Positions 26,478 through 39,102 of a stretch of 64,000 nucleotides of DNA are shown piece after piece. Position 1 is the stretch's first letter; the number at the start of each line of letters is the position of its first letter. The stretch lies in the NCBI GenBank assembly GCA_020310875.1, contig CM035408.1:141736407-141800406 (forward strand), read 5' to 3'. The notes below the pieces were generated by a model, which saw nothing but the letters and a program-made list of their open reading frames with translations, did not search any database and was not told where the DNA came from. This DNA comes from Ceratopteris richardii (lineage: Eukaryota > Streptophyta > Polypodiopsida > Polypodiales > Pteridaceae). Made by a program: the position numbers and the translations under genes.

Positions 26478-26489
26478 TGGTATCAGAGC
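26478..26489 (+). promoter_or_regulatory. Primer binding site, initiator Met tRNA
   Basis: TGGTATCAGAGC lies one base inside the left LTR. It is the complement of the plant initiator Met tRNA 3' end used by Copia elements. Confidence 0.92.
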
Positions 26490-29400
26490 AAGTACTTGGA
26501 GGCTTGGAGAAGGTTATCATACCTTGACGAAGAATTTGAAGCTATCAAAGAAGCAGTTCATCATCAACACTACACAAAGGTAGAAGAAGATTGCAAGGAG
26601 GCATCTGAAGCAACATCCAAGCAAAGAAAGGTGCACATACCTCATTTACAAGGTAAATATTATATTTCTTCTCATCACACACATTGTAAAGGAGGCTTAA
26701 AGGAGGAAGCTTAGCATTTGTATTATGGGAGACCAACATGCACAAATAGAGAAGCTTGATAAGACCAATTATCAGGCATGGAAGTTTAGAATCACAGCAT
26801 ACTTGCAAGGTAGAGGCTTGTATGGTTTGATTGACGGCACAGATATCAAACCCACATTACCAGAGGACCCAAATCAGCAACAATTGAGGGAGTTTAGACT
26901 TTGGAATGAGAGAGACAAAAGGGTTATATTCATTTTATCACAAAATATTCAAGATTCAATGGTAGGACACATACAAGATCTAGACACAAGTAGAGATGTT
27001 TGGCTTGCATTGGAAAGGTTGTATGCTACAGTTACAAGAGCAAGGAAGATTCAACTCAAAAATGAGTTGAATAACATAAAGAAAGATACAAGGACATCGG
27101 TCAATGATTACATATTGAAAGTTAAAGAGATTGCAGATCAACTAGGATCAATTCAAGCTCATGTGGAGGATGACGACTTGGTTGCACATACTCTCAACGG
27201 ACTCAAAGATGATGAGAGATGGAAACCCTTCATTACTTCAGTTTATGTCAGAGGAGAATTACCAGATTTTGATCAACTTATTGCCCTCATGGTCACGGAG
27301 GAGATGAATCTAAATGGTTCTACTTCAAATCAAAAAGGATCTCAAGGACAAGCTCTTTATGTAGGATCATCAAGAGGTGGAAACAGAGGTGGAAGAGGTT
27401 CAAATAGAGGTCGAGGAAGAAGGAGCGATGATCAAAGGACTTCAAGTGGCTTCTTCAACACAAGAGGAAGAGGAAGATCAAGCGCTAGAGGTACGAGAGG
27501 CTACTACAACTACAACCAAAGACAAAGGAGTGAAGAAAATAAGAACAATTGCTATATATGTGGAAGGTATGGACACTATGCCAAAGATTGTTATCAAAAT
27601 GAAAATAATCAAGGTGGTAATCGAAGAGGAGGCTATTCAAGAAGAGGTAAACAACAAGGAAATTATGCAGTTGAAGGTAAAAGTGATGATTATGATTCTC
27701 TTCTTATGATGAATGTAGAAACTAAGATGAATTGCAATAGCGATGTATGGTATGTAGATAGTGGTTGTTCTAATCACATGTCTCATGATGCTTCATGGTT
27801 TTCTAATATGCATAATCCGTCATGTAAAGGTCATGTTGAAACAGGAGATGATACAACACATAAGATTATGCAGGTTGGAGATGTTGTTATGCAGGATAAG
27901 AGCAAGAAAAATTGCTTGAAGGATGTACTTTATGTGCCAACGATCACTAAGAATTTGATGTCGGTTGGTCAAATGGTAGAAAAAGGTCTACAAGTGAGAT
28001 TTAATCATGCAGGTTGCTTCATTGAGGATCCAAAGCAAAGGAGGTTAATTGCTAGAGGTAAAAAACAAGGTAGATTGTTTACATTCAAGGTAAACCCAAA
28101 TCATACAAACTATTTCTCTTATGGTATGCATCGAATAGCAGAGCTTGATCTATGGCACAAAAGGATTGGACACATGAATGTACACAGGTTAAAGGAGCTA
28201 TCAAAGAAAAGGATTGTTGAAGGATTACCTGATCTTACTAAGCAACATATGGTGCATCTTTGTGAAGCATGTCAAATGGGTAAGCAGAGTAGACAACCTT
28301 TCAAGCATTCAAGCTATGTAAGTGATGGTTTGCTAGATCTCATACACACAGATGTGTGGGGACCTACTAAAGAGGCATCCTTGGTTGGTAATAAGTACTA
28401 TGTATCATTCATTGATGATCATAGTAGAATGACATTTGTGTATTTTATTAAACATAAGAGTGAGGTCTTTGATTGTTTCAAGAAGTTCAAATCATATGTC
28501 GAAAAGCAAACAGGAAGGTATATTAAGAAGCTAAGATCCGATGGAGGAGGAGAGTATTTCTCTCAAGCTTTTACTGATTTTTTGTATGATGAAGGTATCA
28601 AAAGAGAAGTTACATGCAGGTATACTCCACAACAAAATGGAGTCGCAGAAAGAAGAAACAGAATCATAGCAGAAGCATCTAGAAGCATGCTTAATGATAT
28701 GTGTTTGCCTAATTATTTTTGGGCTGAAGCTGTTAGCACAAGTGTTTACATTATGAATAGAGTTCCGACTACTGGAGTTCATCATTTGACACCATATGAG
28801 GTATGGCATGGAAGGAAACCAAGTGTAAGTCATTTGAAAGTATTTGGCTGTGTATGTTATGTACATGTACCTAGTGAGGTGAGATCTAAACTTGATGCGA
28901 AATCAGAAAAATGTATATTTATTGGTTATGCAGATACTCAAAGAGGATATAGATGCTATAATCCTCATACCAATAAGGTTGTTTTTTCAAGAGATGTAAA
29001 CTTTGATGAATCACTTTCATGGTATGCAGATAAGAATTGTTTGCAGGTCATGGATGAAAATGAAGAAGGTGTGGTTGAAGGAGATGAATGCATAGTTCAG
29101 CCATCAAGAAGTTTAAATGATGAAAGGAGTGGTTTAGATGAAGAAAGAGGATCACCTTTCAATGGAAGATTAAGGCAAGAGTCACCTCCAAGTGTTAAAA
29201 GTAAAGGTAAACTCAAACTTGTTGAAGTTAATGATGAAGGAGAGGAAATTAGTGATGTATGTGAGTATGGAGAATCATCAAAGGTTCCTAATAAGAAAGG
29301 AAGAGCATCTACATTGGAGGTAAGAAGAACTTCAAGAGTAAGTAAGCAACCTCAAAGGTATACTTATGAATCTTTCATGAATACTCATTATGCTTTTATG

Positions 29401-30966
29401 ACAAAAGTTGAGCAGGAAAATGAACCCACATGTTATGATGAGGCCAAAGGAGATGAAAAGTGGGAGAAAGCAATGAGAGAAGAAATGGAAGCACTACAGG
29501 ATAACAAGACTTGGAATTTAGTTCCAAGTACACCAAAGCAAAAGGTAATTGGTTGCAAGTGGGTTTTTAAGATTAAAAGAAATAGTGATGGTAGTGTGTC
29601 TAGATATAAGGCTAGACTTATAGCAAAAGGATATAATCAAACTCAAGGTGTGGACTATGAGGAAACATTTAGTCCAGTAGCAAATATGGCAACGGTGAGA
29701 ACTTTGTTGGCTTTAGCTGCAAGTAAAAGGTGGAATATATATCAACTCGATATAAAGAATGCCTTTCTTAATGGTGAGTTAAATGAAGAAGTGTATATGT
29801 CACAACCAGATGATTATGTGGATGCAAAATGTCCTAATCATGTATGCAGGTTAAAGAAGGCATTGTATGGTCTTAAGTAGGCACCAAGGGCATGGAATGC
29901 AAGGTTGGTAAAGTATCTTATGCTGCAAGGATACACAGCGAGTCATGCTGATCCTTCACTTTATGTAAAACATGTAGATGGCATGTGTGTCTATGTATGC
30001 ATTTATGTGGATGACTTGTTGATTACAGGGAATGATGCAAAAGCAATTGATGAGATAAAAGGTAATTTGGGAAAGGAATTTAAAATTTCAGATCTTGGTT
30101 TGCTCAGATACTTTCTTGGGATTGAAATTGTGTATAGCGATGAAGGTATGTGGTTGATACAAAGAAAGTATATATGTGATATGCTGAAAAGGTTTGGTAT
30201 GCAGGAATGTAAATTTGTTTCTACTCCAATGGAATGTAATGTAAAGCTAAGCGCAAAGGAAGGTGATGAGTTGCATGATATGAATGTATATAGATCCATG
30301 GTAGGATCTTTGATTTATGCAACAAAAACTAGACCTGATATATGTTATGCAGTGGGAGTATTGTCACAGTTTATTCATGAACCTAGAGTACCTCATATGC
30401 ATGCAGCGAAAAGAGTGCTTAGGTATTTGAAAGGTACCATGAACGAAGGATTATTTTATAGTCATGATGCTGATCTAACTCTTAAAGTCTTTAGTGATGC
30501 AGATTGGGCTGGAAGCAAAGATGACAGAAGATCCACAAGTGGATATGTGGTAATAGCAGGAAACAAGACATTAACATGGAGTTCAAAGAAACAGCCTACA
30601 GTTGCTTTATCTTCTACAGAGGCTGAGTATAGAGGTTTAGCATTGGCTACTACTGAGGTTATGTGGTTTAAAAAGTTGTTTCATGACTTGAATGTGCACG
30701 TTGATGTACCACTGATATATGGGGATAACTTGAGCAGCATTCATATGACCTCAAATCCTATTTTTCATGCTAGAACAAAGCATATAGAGGTTCACTATCA
30801 TTATGTTCGAGAGAATGCCATGAACAATGAAGTGCAGGTTTCTTTTGTTGGAACAAAGGATCAAGTTGCAGATATCTTCACCAAATCCTTGGATTGACCA
30901 AAGCTTCAAAGATTCAACTATATTCTTGGCATGAAGGAAATACCCTTTGCAACTTGAGGGGGAGAA

Positions 30967-31999
30967 TGTTGCGAACATTTGTTTTATGTAGGGTACAAGT
31001 TTCAAATTATGTAAATACCTTTGGGAAGTCTTCAAATACTTTAAGAAGGCTCATATTGTTCATAAAATGTAGCAAAAATACCACGTGAGTTCTAGAACAT
31101 GGTGAGTCAAATTAGTGAGTCACAAGGGAGCTTCAGTGGTGTCCTAGTGGAAGGTCGATGTGGCTAGTTCTCAAAGTCCATCAATACTTTGCTTATTTGA
31201 GCACTTGAGTCATGTAATACCTCCATCCAAGTGTCTACCACAAATTTAGATGTATTAGGAAGGTTTTAGATTAGTTTCCCATGCTATAAAAAGAGGAGAA
31301 AAGTCGTGATCTTGTGGGATGTCCAATAGAGTCATATGTGTATCGCTACACTGCTGTAGTTTTGTATGCAGAGATTGCAGAGCTTGTATCTCCCTCATTA
31401 TATATCCAAATTACATGTTTGATAGCTCATTAGAAATCTCTTACTGTCTACTTTGTTCCTGTAAATTTTCATAATCATTGGATTTGTGAGCTGAGAGCAA
31501 TACGCTCTGCAAGTAGTGTGTGTTCTCTGTTTTTTATCCCTCCTGAAGGTCTCCATTAAACCTCAAACTTGCAGAGGTCATATCTCCTTGTGTATGTATC
31601 CAAATCATGTGTTCTTTGGCTTTTTAGAAAGCTCTTTAAGTCTTATTGTATTCTGGAAAGTTTCAAATTCATTGGAGTTGTGAGTTAAGAGCAGTAGTCT
31701 CTGCAAGTGATGTGTGTCCTCAGGTTCATCTCTATTTCAAGGTCTCCATTAAAGCTGCATATTGAAGAGGTCATAGCTCATTGTGTATTTATCCATTTGA
31801 GGTGTTCTATATCTTGTTGGAAAGCTCTTAGAGTCTAGTTTATGTGTGGCAAACAGTTTTGGAAAATTCCCAGTGAGTAAAGAGAAATTTGCTCTGCAAG
31901 AAAATTGGTCTGTGCATACAAGTTTGTGAAAAAGTCAACTAGGTCCTGTTGGGTTTCACCTACTTCTAGCTGTACTTTGGAGATCAATAAACTCCAACA
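30967..31999 (+). repeat. 3' LTR, full length (1,033 bp)
   Basis: Begins TGTTGCGAACATTTG after the purine tract and ends ATAAACTCCAACA. It carries the same internal 195-bp repeats as the left LTR, so the repeats predate this insertion. Confidence 0.94.
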
Positions 32000-33545
32000 A
32001 CATATACACACAGATTTACACACACATACACATGCATACACACATACACATACACACATAATGCATATGCATATGCATAAATAGATACTTACATTCATAC
32101 ACACACACACATACACACACATATGCATACATAATGCACATGCATATGCATACATACATGCATACACATACCCACATAGACACATACACACACATAGACA
32201 CATACACACACATAAACACATACACACACATAGACACTTACACACACACATCGAGACACATTTACACGCACACATACACATGCATACATACACATATAAC
32301 ACATAAATGCATACACACACAAGTAGAGAGACATACACACACACATACATGCATACATATGCATACACATACACACATAGAGAAACATACACACACATAC
32401 ACATACATGCATACATAATGCATATGCATATGCATACATACATACTTACATGCATACACACACATACACACACATGCATACATATGCATACATAATGCAC
32501 ATGCATATGCATATATACATGCTTACATGCATACACACACATACATATACACACATAGACACACACACATACATATACACACATAGACACACACACATAC
32601 ACATATATATATATGCATACACACACACACATAAAGAGACATACACATAAATACACATACATTCATACATATGCATACATAATGCATATGCATATGCATA
32701 CATACATATTTACATAGACACACACACACACATACACAGTCACACTCACACATGCATACCCACAGACATAGACACATACACACATAGACACACACACACA
32801 CAGAGACACACACAAATAGACACACACACACACATACACACATAGACACATACAAACTTACACACACACAGATACACACACACATATATAAACACACACA
32901 TATATAAACACACACATACACACATACACACATACACACATAGACACATACACACTTACACACACACATACACATGCATATAGACATATATATACAGATA
33001 CACACGTATATACACACATAGACACACACATATACACACACATACACACATAGACACATACACACTTATACACACACATACACACATCCACACACATTTA
33101 CACAGATACATACACATGCATATAGACACATATATACAAATACACACATATATACACACATAGATGCACACATACACACACACATAGACACACACACACA
33201 TACACACACATACACATGCACATGGACACATAAACACACATATATGCATAGACACACACATAGAGACATACACAACCATATATGCATATACACACATAGA
33301 GACACATACACACACACGTACACATACATGCATACATATGCATACATAATGCATATGCATATGTATATGCATACATACATACTTACATGCATATACACAC
33401 ACACACACACACACACCCATATACACACACATGCATACATTTGCATACATAATGGGCATGCATATGCATACATACATGGTTACATGCATACACACACTCA
33501 CATATATACCTACATACACATATACACACATACATATGTACACAT
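32000..33545. repeat. Composite CA-rich microsatellite, right block
   Basis: Continuation of the 24.2-25.5 kb array: CA and CATA runs with recurring TGCATATGCAT blocks (near 32.06, 32.42, 32.50, 32.69 and 33.35 kb). These suggest longer, poorly kept higher-order units. All long open frames in it are low-complexity artefacts. Confidence 0.95.
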
Positions 33546-33586
33546 ACATATATTCATTTCTAACCCATTTTGTTTTATATGTATAG

Positions 33587-34285
33587 GTATTATGGATCCT
33601 AGTACAGAGAGAAAGGTGAAACTCACTCTCATAAAACGTCTTATGAGAGCAAGAGTTCCGCACGATATTCTAGGGATCATCATGCATGAGTACTCAGAGA
33701 TGGCTAATGATGAGCTGGATCAATCCAGATGCTTACCCAGCAATAAGAGGAGGGCTCTTTTGCGGCTCCGCATGCACAAAGACGACTATCTGCTCATAGG
33801 TATGTTTTTTTTCACAAAGTATTTTTAATGATATTATAACACATATTTTTATTTATTTTTATCCATCTATTTTCAGGACACCTATACCACCTCTAGATCA
33901 TGATAGCAGAGCACAGGTGCCTATGAGGACATGCATAGGCACCTTAGGGCTAGATTGCGATATAGAGCTAGAGGGGAATAGAGTGTACATAGGGAATGGA
34001 TTGGAGTTCAAGAAAAGAATATGAGCATTATGTGACTCTTACCTGCACCTTGTCCAATTGTAGTGGAAGTAAGTATAAATTTTACATATAAATTTAAATA
34101 AATATATTATGTTTTATCTGCATGATTTTTTTTTTTAATTTTTGTAGGGAGCATGATGAGAGGGATAAAAAATACGTACTTAGTTCACTTGAGACAGAGT
34201 TTGGGACAGCATGGTCACATAAGTGGTGTCTAAAAGTGATGCAAACACTTATGGCTCATCGTCGTGATAATGCACGGTATGCATT
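33587..34285 (+). pseudogene. Decayed multi-exon gene-like remnant, unknown product
   Basis: Three stretches with protein-like composition are separated by intron-like AT-rich sequence. The first (33587-33799) follows an acceptor-like TATGTATAG, has an ATG at 33592, reads MDPSTERKVKLTLIKRLMRA and onward for 69 codons, and ends at a donor-like ATAG/GTATGT. The second begins after TATTTTCAG (33877) and includes ELEGNRVYIGNGLEFKKR. The third begins after TTTTTGTAG (34148) and reads EHDERDKKYVLSSLETEFG, then WSHKWCLKV and MAHRRDNAR. Joined at these sites, the reading frame is not kept, and the second exon also shifts frame internally, so I call it decayed. The third exon faintly recalls basic, Trp-containing segments of plant En/Spm accessory proteins; I do not recognise it securely. 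It sits between two microsatellite blocks. Confidence 0.4.
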
Positions 34286-34289
34286 GCAT

Positions 34290-35115
<826 letters not shown>

Positions 35116-35323
35116 AAATTTTCTCCTCGAAGATAAAGCTATATATAAAATAATTAGGCATACCCCCGAGCTTCATGTTCTAACTTAAAAGAACATGATT
35201 TCATCTCTCTAGTAGGATTCATCGATATTCTAGCTGAATAAAGAAGAATTTATTATTTGATACCCATTTATAAGCTTCAAGTTATTTATTGATAACTAGA
35301 GTAGAATTTACTATCTAATCTAC

Positions 35324-36345
35324 TCATATGTTTTCATTATTTCCATCATTTTGGTAAGATGTCAATATAGTCTCATGTTCATTATCCTTATTGATTTCTT
35401 TTATTTCTTCTATTGTTAAATCTGTGTTCTCAGGAGTCACATCATCTATTGATGGATTAATATCGATTTCTGGTAATTCCTCTTCAACATCAGTAGAATT
35501 AGCATGTAGAGTATTATCCTCTTCATCAAAAAGTTTAGTATCATTATCATGTAAAATGATTCTAATTTCTCTTTCAGATGTTGATGTATCAGTATGTGAC
35601 GATGAATCATCAAGAGGACCTTCTTCGATCTCTCTAACAATAAACTCTTCAAACAATGACCTACCTCTAGGTTGAACATGAATGACTTTCCATCAAGGAT
35701 GAGCATTTGGATTTTTATTAAAAAATGCTTGTTCAATATGCCTATGAAGAATATATTGTTCTTTAGTAGATCGCATTACCTTGGAAGAATCAATTGCCCA
35801 AAGCCCAGATAATTCCTTTCTTAATGTGGAATTACTACCTTTATATTGGAGTCAAAACCAGTCAACCTTCAAAATGGCTCTATCAAAATATAGAAAAATA
35901 AAAAACCATTATTAGCTTCTTAAAAGAATAATAAACTCTATCATAAAAATATACAATATTTTCTATCTCTTTGAATGTAAGAAATGATATTTTGTAAATA
36001 TTAGCAATAGTTCCCATGTAACCATGTTCGTCATCTATAAGGTTCATGTCTTTTGAGCTAGCATGTGATAGTTGCTTGAACGAAGCAACAATACTAGAAT
36101 CCTCTATTTTACGTAAAGAATCAATGGCTTTGATTTAATATGTTGTCCAAAAATCCCACATATTAGTGAACATTTGAGCCTATAAAAGAAATTAAATTAG
36201 TGAATTGAAATTAATATACATATATGAAAAAACAAAATATTATTAAAATAAAATTACCTTTCATTCACAACCTATCATTAACTCTCTCTGCTCATTTGAT
36301 ATTTCTTCATTATTTACGATGGCACGTTGTGGAGGTGATCGCAAT
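35324..36345 (-). pseudogene. Possible CACTA (En/Spm) Tnp2-type C-terminal remnant
   Basis: On the minus strand, 35.86-35.32 kb reads as a protein-like segment: a hydrophobic start ending VDWF, then HIEQAFFNKNPNAHP, WKVIHVQPRG, LFEEFIVREIEEGP and an acidic tail of about 90 residues to a stop at 35324. The pattern (xxDWF, xQAFFxxxP, WxVxxxxPR, acidic tail) resembles the DUF4216-type C-terminal region of plant CACTA Tnp2 transposases. Further upstream (36345-36260 and 36180-35960) are protein-like pieces bordered by GT and AG splice-like signals, with a stop just before the donor of the first piece and others inside. It is decayed, and no terminal inverted repeats were found. The assignment is by pattern only and is low confidence. 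Confidence 0.35.
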
Positions 36346-38069
36346 CCGGGTGGATCGGGTCCGGTCACAACACACGTAGAGTGTATGAAGCTAGTGAGTG
36401 TTGGAAGGTCTTTTTGATAAAAATGTGAAGGTGAAGATGATGTTGGGTATGGGGAGGAGAGATGTCATGATTTAATTATGAAAGTGGAACATATGGATGT
36501 ATGCATGATGAGACCAAAAAGAATACCACACACATGAATCAACTTTTGATAGCCTTGAAACTTTGTACAAACATGTAGCCACATATGATCTTTATACATG
36601 CCAAACCATATGGCTAACAAAATTCCTATACAAGATTTTGTAGGGTCTAAGTGGAAAAATTATATTTTTTACAAAATGCACATGGCATACCAATGTGCTA
36701 GAAATCCTTTTTCATGTGAAATTCGGGCTATAGATTGCCTTTGATAGGCTTTACAAGTTTATGAATTTTCATGTGATTTGGAGACATGGAAATTTTTTAT
36801 CCCTAATTTCCAAAATTTGACCACCTTTGATCGCTACCCTGGATTTGCTTGATTTCTTCCAAAGTTTGTATGTGAACTCTGTTTGACATCAATACTACGA
36901 AGCCTTCTCACACATAGAAAGAGATAGAAGGTGACATGTAAAAACATATAAGAGACAAAGAGTTAAGAGACATGAGACATGAGACATGAATTAGAAGATA
37001 CTATTATGACAAACATATACATGAATGTTGTGAAACGTCAAGCTAAGCATTTTACTAGTCAAAGGTGGTCAGCACGACCCTCTCACCATGACAGTTCAAC
37101 CGAATGTCACACATACGAGGATAGGTTCCACACATGACAGTTCAACCGAATGTCACCGAATGCCCTATGTCTTTCTGGGATCGTAATGTGTTTCTAAAGA
37201 AGTCTAAGATACATAAAACCAGGTCTAACTCACTCACACACTCCACTAAGGGTGAACCAACAAAGAGAAACTGGGTTTATGAGCCTATCCTAGAGAGAAA
37301 GTCTAAAAATTGAATCTAGGAACTATGCTCTTACTAGCCCACCTTGGATCGTCACACGCTCAACTGAGGGTGATCGTCTCAAGCAAACCATGTGCTAGCA
37401 AGGGCCCTATGGATTCCTAACAATGATGCTCTAGGAGTTTGGAGAGGGGTTTATATAGTTTTTTGAATGAATTTAGGCCCTTGGATCTAGAGAAATCAAC
37501 TCTCAACCCTAAGATCAGCTTTTTTTTTATTACAACCATTGGATTTATCAAATGGATGGTTAGGATTGGTTCTTTATATGATATCTAGGGCAAAGGGGAG
37601 TAAAATAGGTGCCTTCATTCTCCACCATTGGATCTACGGCTGTTCTGGACCATTGGATGAGTGCTCACATCAATTTGGATAAGATAAGCTACTATTTTTG
37701 AACAAAATCTACATTATTGATCTTTGATCATCAAAAAAGGCTTATCTGGTGAAAAAACCCATGGATCCTCCTTGTTTTAGGCTTTTGTGCATCTCCATCC
37801 TCTCTTGACCGTACAACATGGTTGATTGTTTGCCATGTGGTAGCCCTTCAAGCCTTCAATTCCCTTACTCTAGGAAACTGCGATGACCTTGAAAACTGGA
37901 TTTTATGCTATTTGACCCTTTAAATATCCTTTGATGAAGATGAAAATTTGTAGTGCTATTTTTTTAAAGGTCTCCTTTAGGAATATGCAGAATAAACTCC
38001 CATTTGAATCTCCCTTGTAACTACATTTAGAAGCTTGCAAGGTGGCATTAAGGTGTCTAGGAAGCTCTA
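36346..38069. other. Spacer holding one copy of a 342-bp direct repeat
   Basis: No gene recognised. It contains the first copy of the direct repeat (36549-36890) and a short local duplication (CATGACAGTTCAACCGAATG twice within about 37.09-37.16 kb). Confidence 0.45.
36549..36890 (+). repeat. Direct repeat, copy 1 (unknown family)
   Basis: From ATAGCCTTGAAACTTTGTAC to GTGAACTCTGTTTGACATC. It matches 38070-38410 along its whole length at roughly 88-90 percent by eye. It lacks TG...CA ends, so it is not an obvious LTR. Confidence 0.75.
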
Positions 38070-38410
38070 ATAGCCTTGAAACTTTGTACAAATATGTAGC
38101 CACATATGATCTTTATAGATGCCAAACCATATGGCTAACAAAAATTCATATACAAGATTTTGTAGGGTCTAAGCGGAAAAATTACATTTTTTCAAAATGC
38201 ACATGGCATATCAATGTGCTAGAAAATCCATCTACATGTGAAATTTAGGCTATAGAATGCCTTTGATAAGCTTTACAAGTATATGAATTTTCATGTGATT
38301 TGGAGACATTGAAATTTTTGCCTTAATTTCCAAAATTTGACCAGCTTTGATCGCTACCCTAAATTTTCCTGATTTCTTCCAAAGTTGGCATGTGAACTAC
38401 CTTTGACATC
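38070..38410 (+). repeat. Direct repeat, copy 2 (unknown family)
   Basis: Second copy of the 36549-36890 sequence, about 1.5 kb downstream in the same orientation. Its end (TTTGACATC) overlaps the start of the tandem duplication that follows. Confidence 0.75.
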
Positions 38411-38723
38411 TTTGATGCATCTTGGAGTTCTCAAGGAATTCTGGCTACCTTCACCGAATGTGTTTCCTGTAGGTCTTCATGAGTGAGAGAGGAGAGAAAA
38501 TCTTGACGCCATTTGCCCCCACTAAACCTGTGATTCCTCCGGAAGTGCCACTCCAGTATCTCTTTGACATCTTTGATGCATCTTGGACTTCTTAGGGAAT
38601 TTTGGCTGCCTTCACCGAATGTGTTTCCTATAGGGCTTCATGACTGAGCGAGGAGAGAAAATCTTGATGACATTCACCCGCACTAAAACTGCGATTCCTC
38701 CAAAAGCACCACTCTAGTATCTC
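38402..38723 (+). repeat. Two tandem 161-bp units
   Basis: Units 38402-38562 and 38563-38723 both start TTTGACATCTTTGATGCATC, share CCTTCACCGAATGTGTTTCC in the middle and end in TAGTATCTC or CAGTATCTC. They differ at roughly 15 percent of positions by eye. They look like a segmental tandem duplication of non-coding sequence. Confidence 0.8.
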
Positions 38724-39102
38724 TAAAAAATAAAAAGTTTGAGGCATCAAATTCTTTTATAGGCAACATATGGAAGAAAAAATTGATCATATGCATAAAT
38801 GAGTAGGCACTAGGGCATGAAGCAAAATTTTCATGAAGAAAGAATTGAAACAAGCAACATGAATATGCATGAACAAATAGGCAACATATATGCAAATGAA
38901 TAGGCAACATTGACAACATGTAAAGAATGAAAACAAACAAGCATCAATATGAAGTGGAAGTGGATGTATTGAGTCCTTTTAGGCATCAATTCCTCGAATC
39001 TTGAAGAAAAATTTGTACCTTTTCATGAAGCAATCTACCTTAAATACGATTATAAACAAAGATTTAGGGATTTTAAGAGACATCTTTCATCTTTAGCTTA
39101 TT
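38724..39102. other. Short anonymous spacer
   Basis: AT-rich sequence with a loose, degenerate repetition of GGCAACAT and ATGCATGAA. It may be the 3' end of the minus-strand Gypsy fossil next to it, but no polypurine tract or LTR was identified. Confidence 0.35.

Larger units (their letters stand above)
25479..31999 (+). mobile_element. Nearly whole Ty1/copia inserted in the microsatellite
   Basis: LTRs at 25479-26476 and 30967-31999, initiator Met primer site at 26478-26489, polypurine tract at 30956-30966. Coding runs from about 26.72 to 30.90 kb in Copia order: gag (DKTNYQAWKFRI), CX2CX4HX4C zinc knuckle (CYICGRYGHYAKDC, 27.55 kb), protease (VDSGCSNHM, 27.75 kb), integrase zinc region (HKRIGH, CEAC) and core (28.3-28.8 kb), reverse transcriptase (29.4-30.2 kb; YVDDLLIT) and RNase H (30.4-30.9 kb; KHIEVHYHYVRE, VADIFTKSLD). 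About one break in the coding frame, otherwise whole. The LTRs differ at roughly 24 of 998 compared positions (about 2.4 percent), suggesting 6-12 million years at a slow rate. The left LTR lacks its first 35 bases. Confidence 0.95.
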
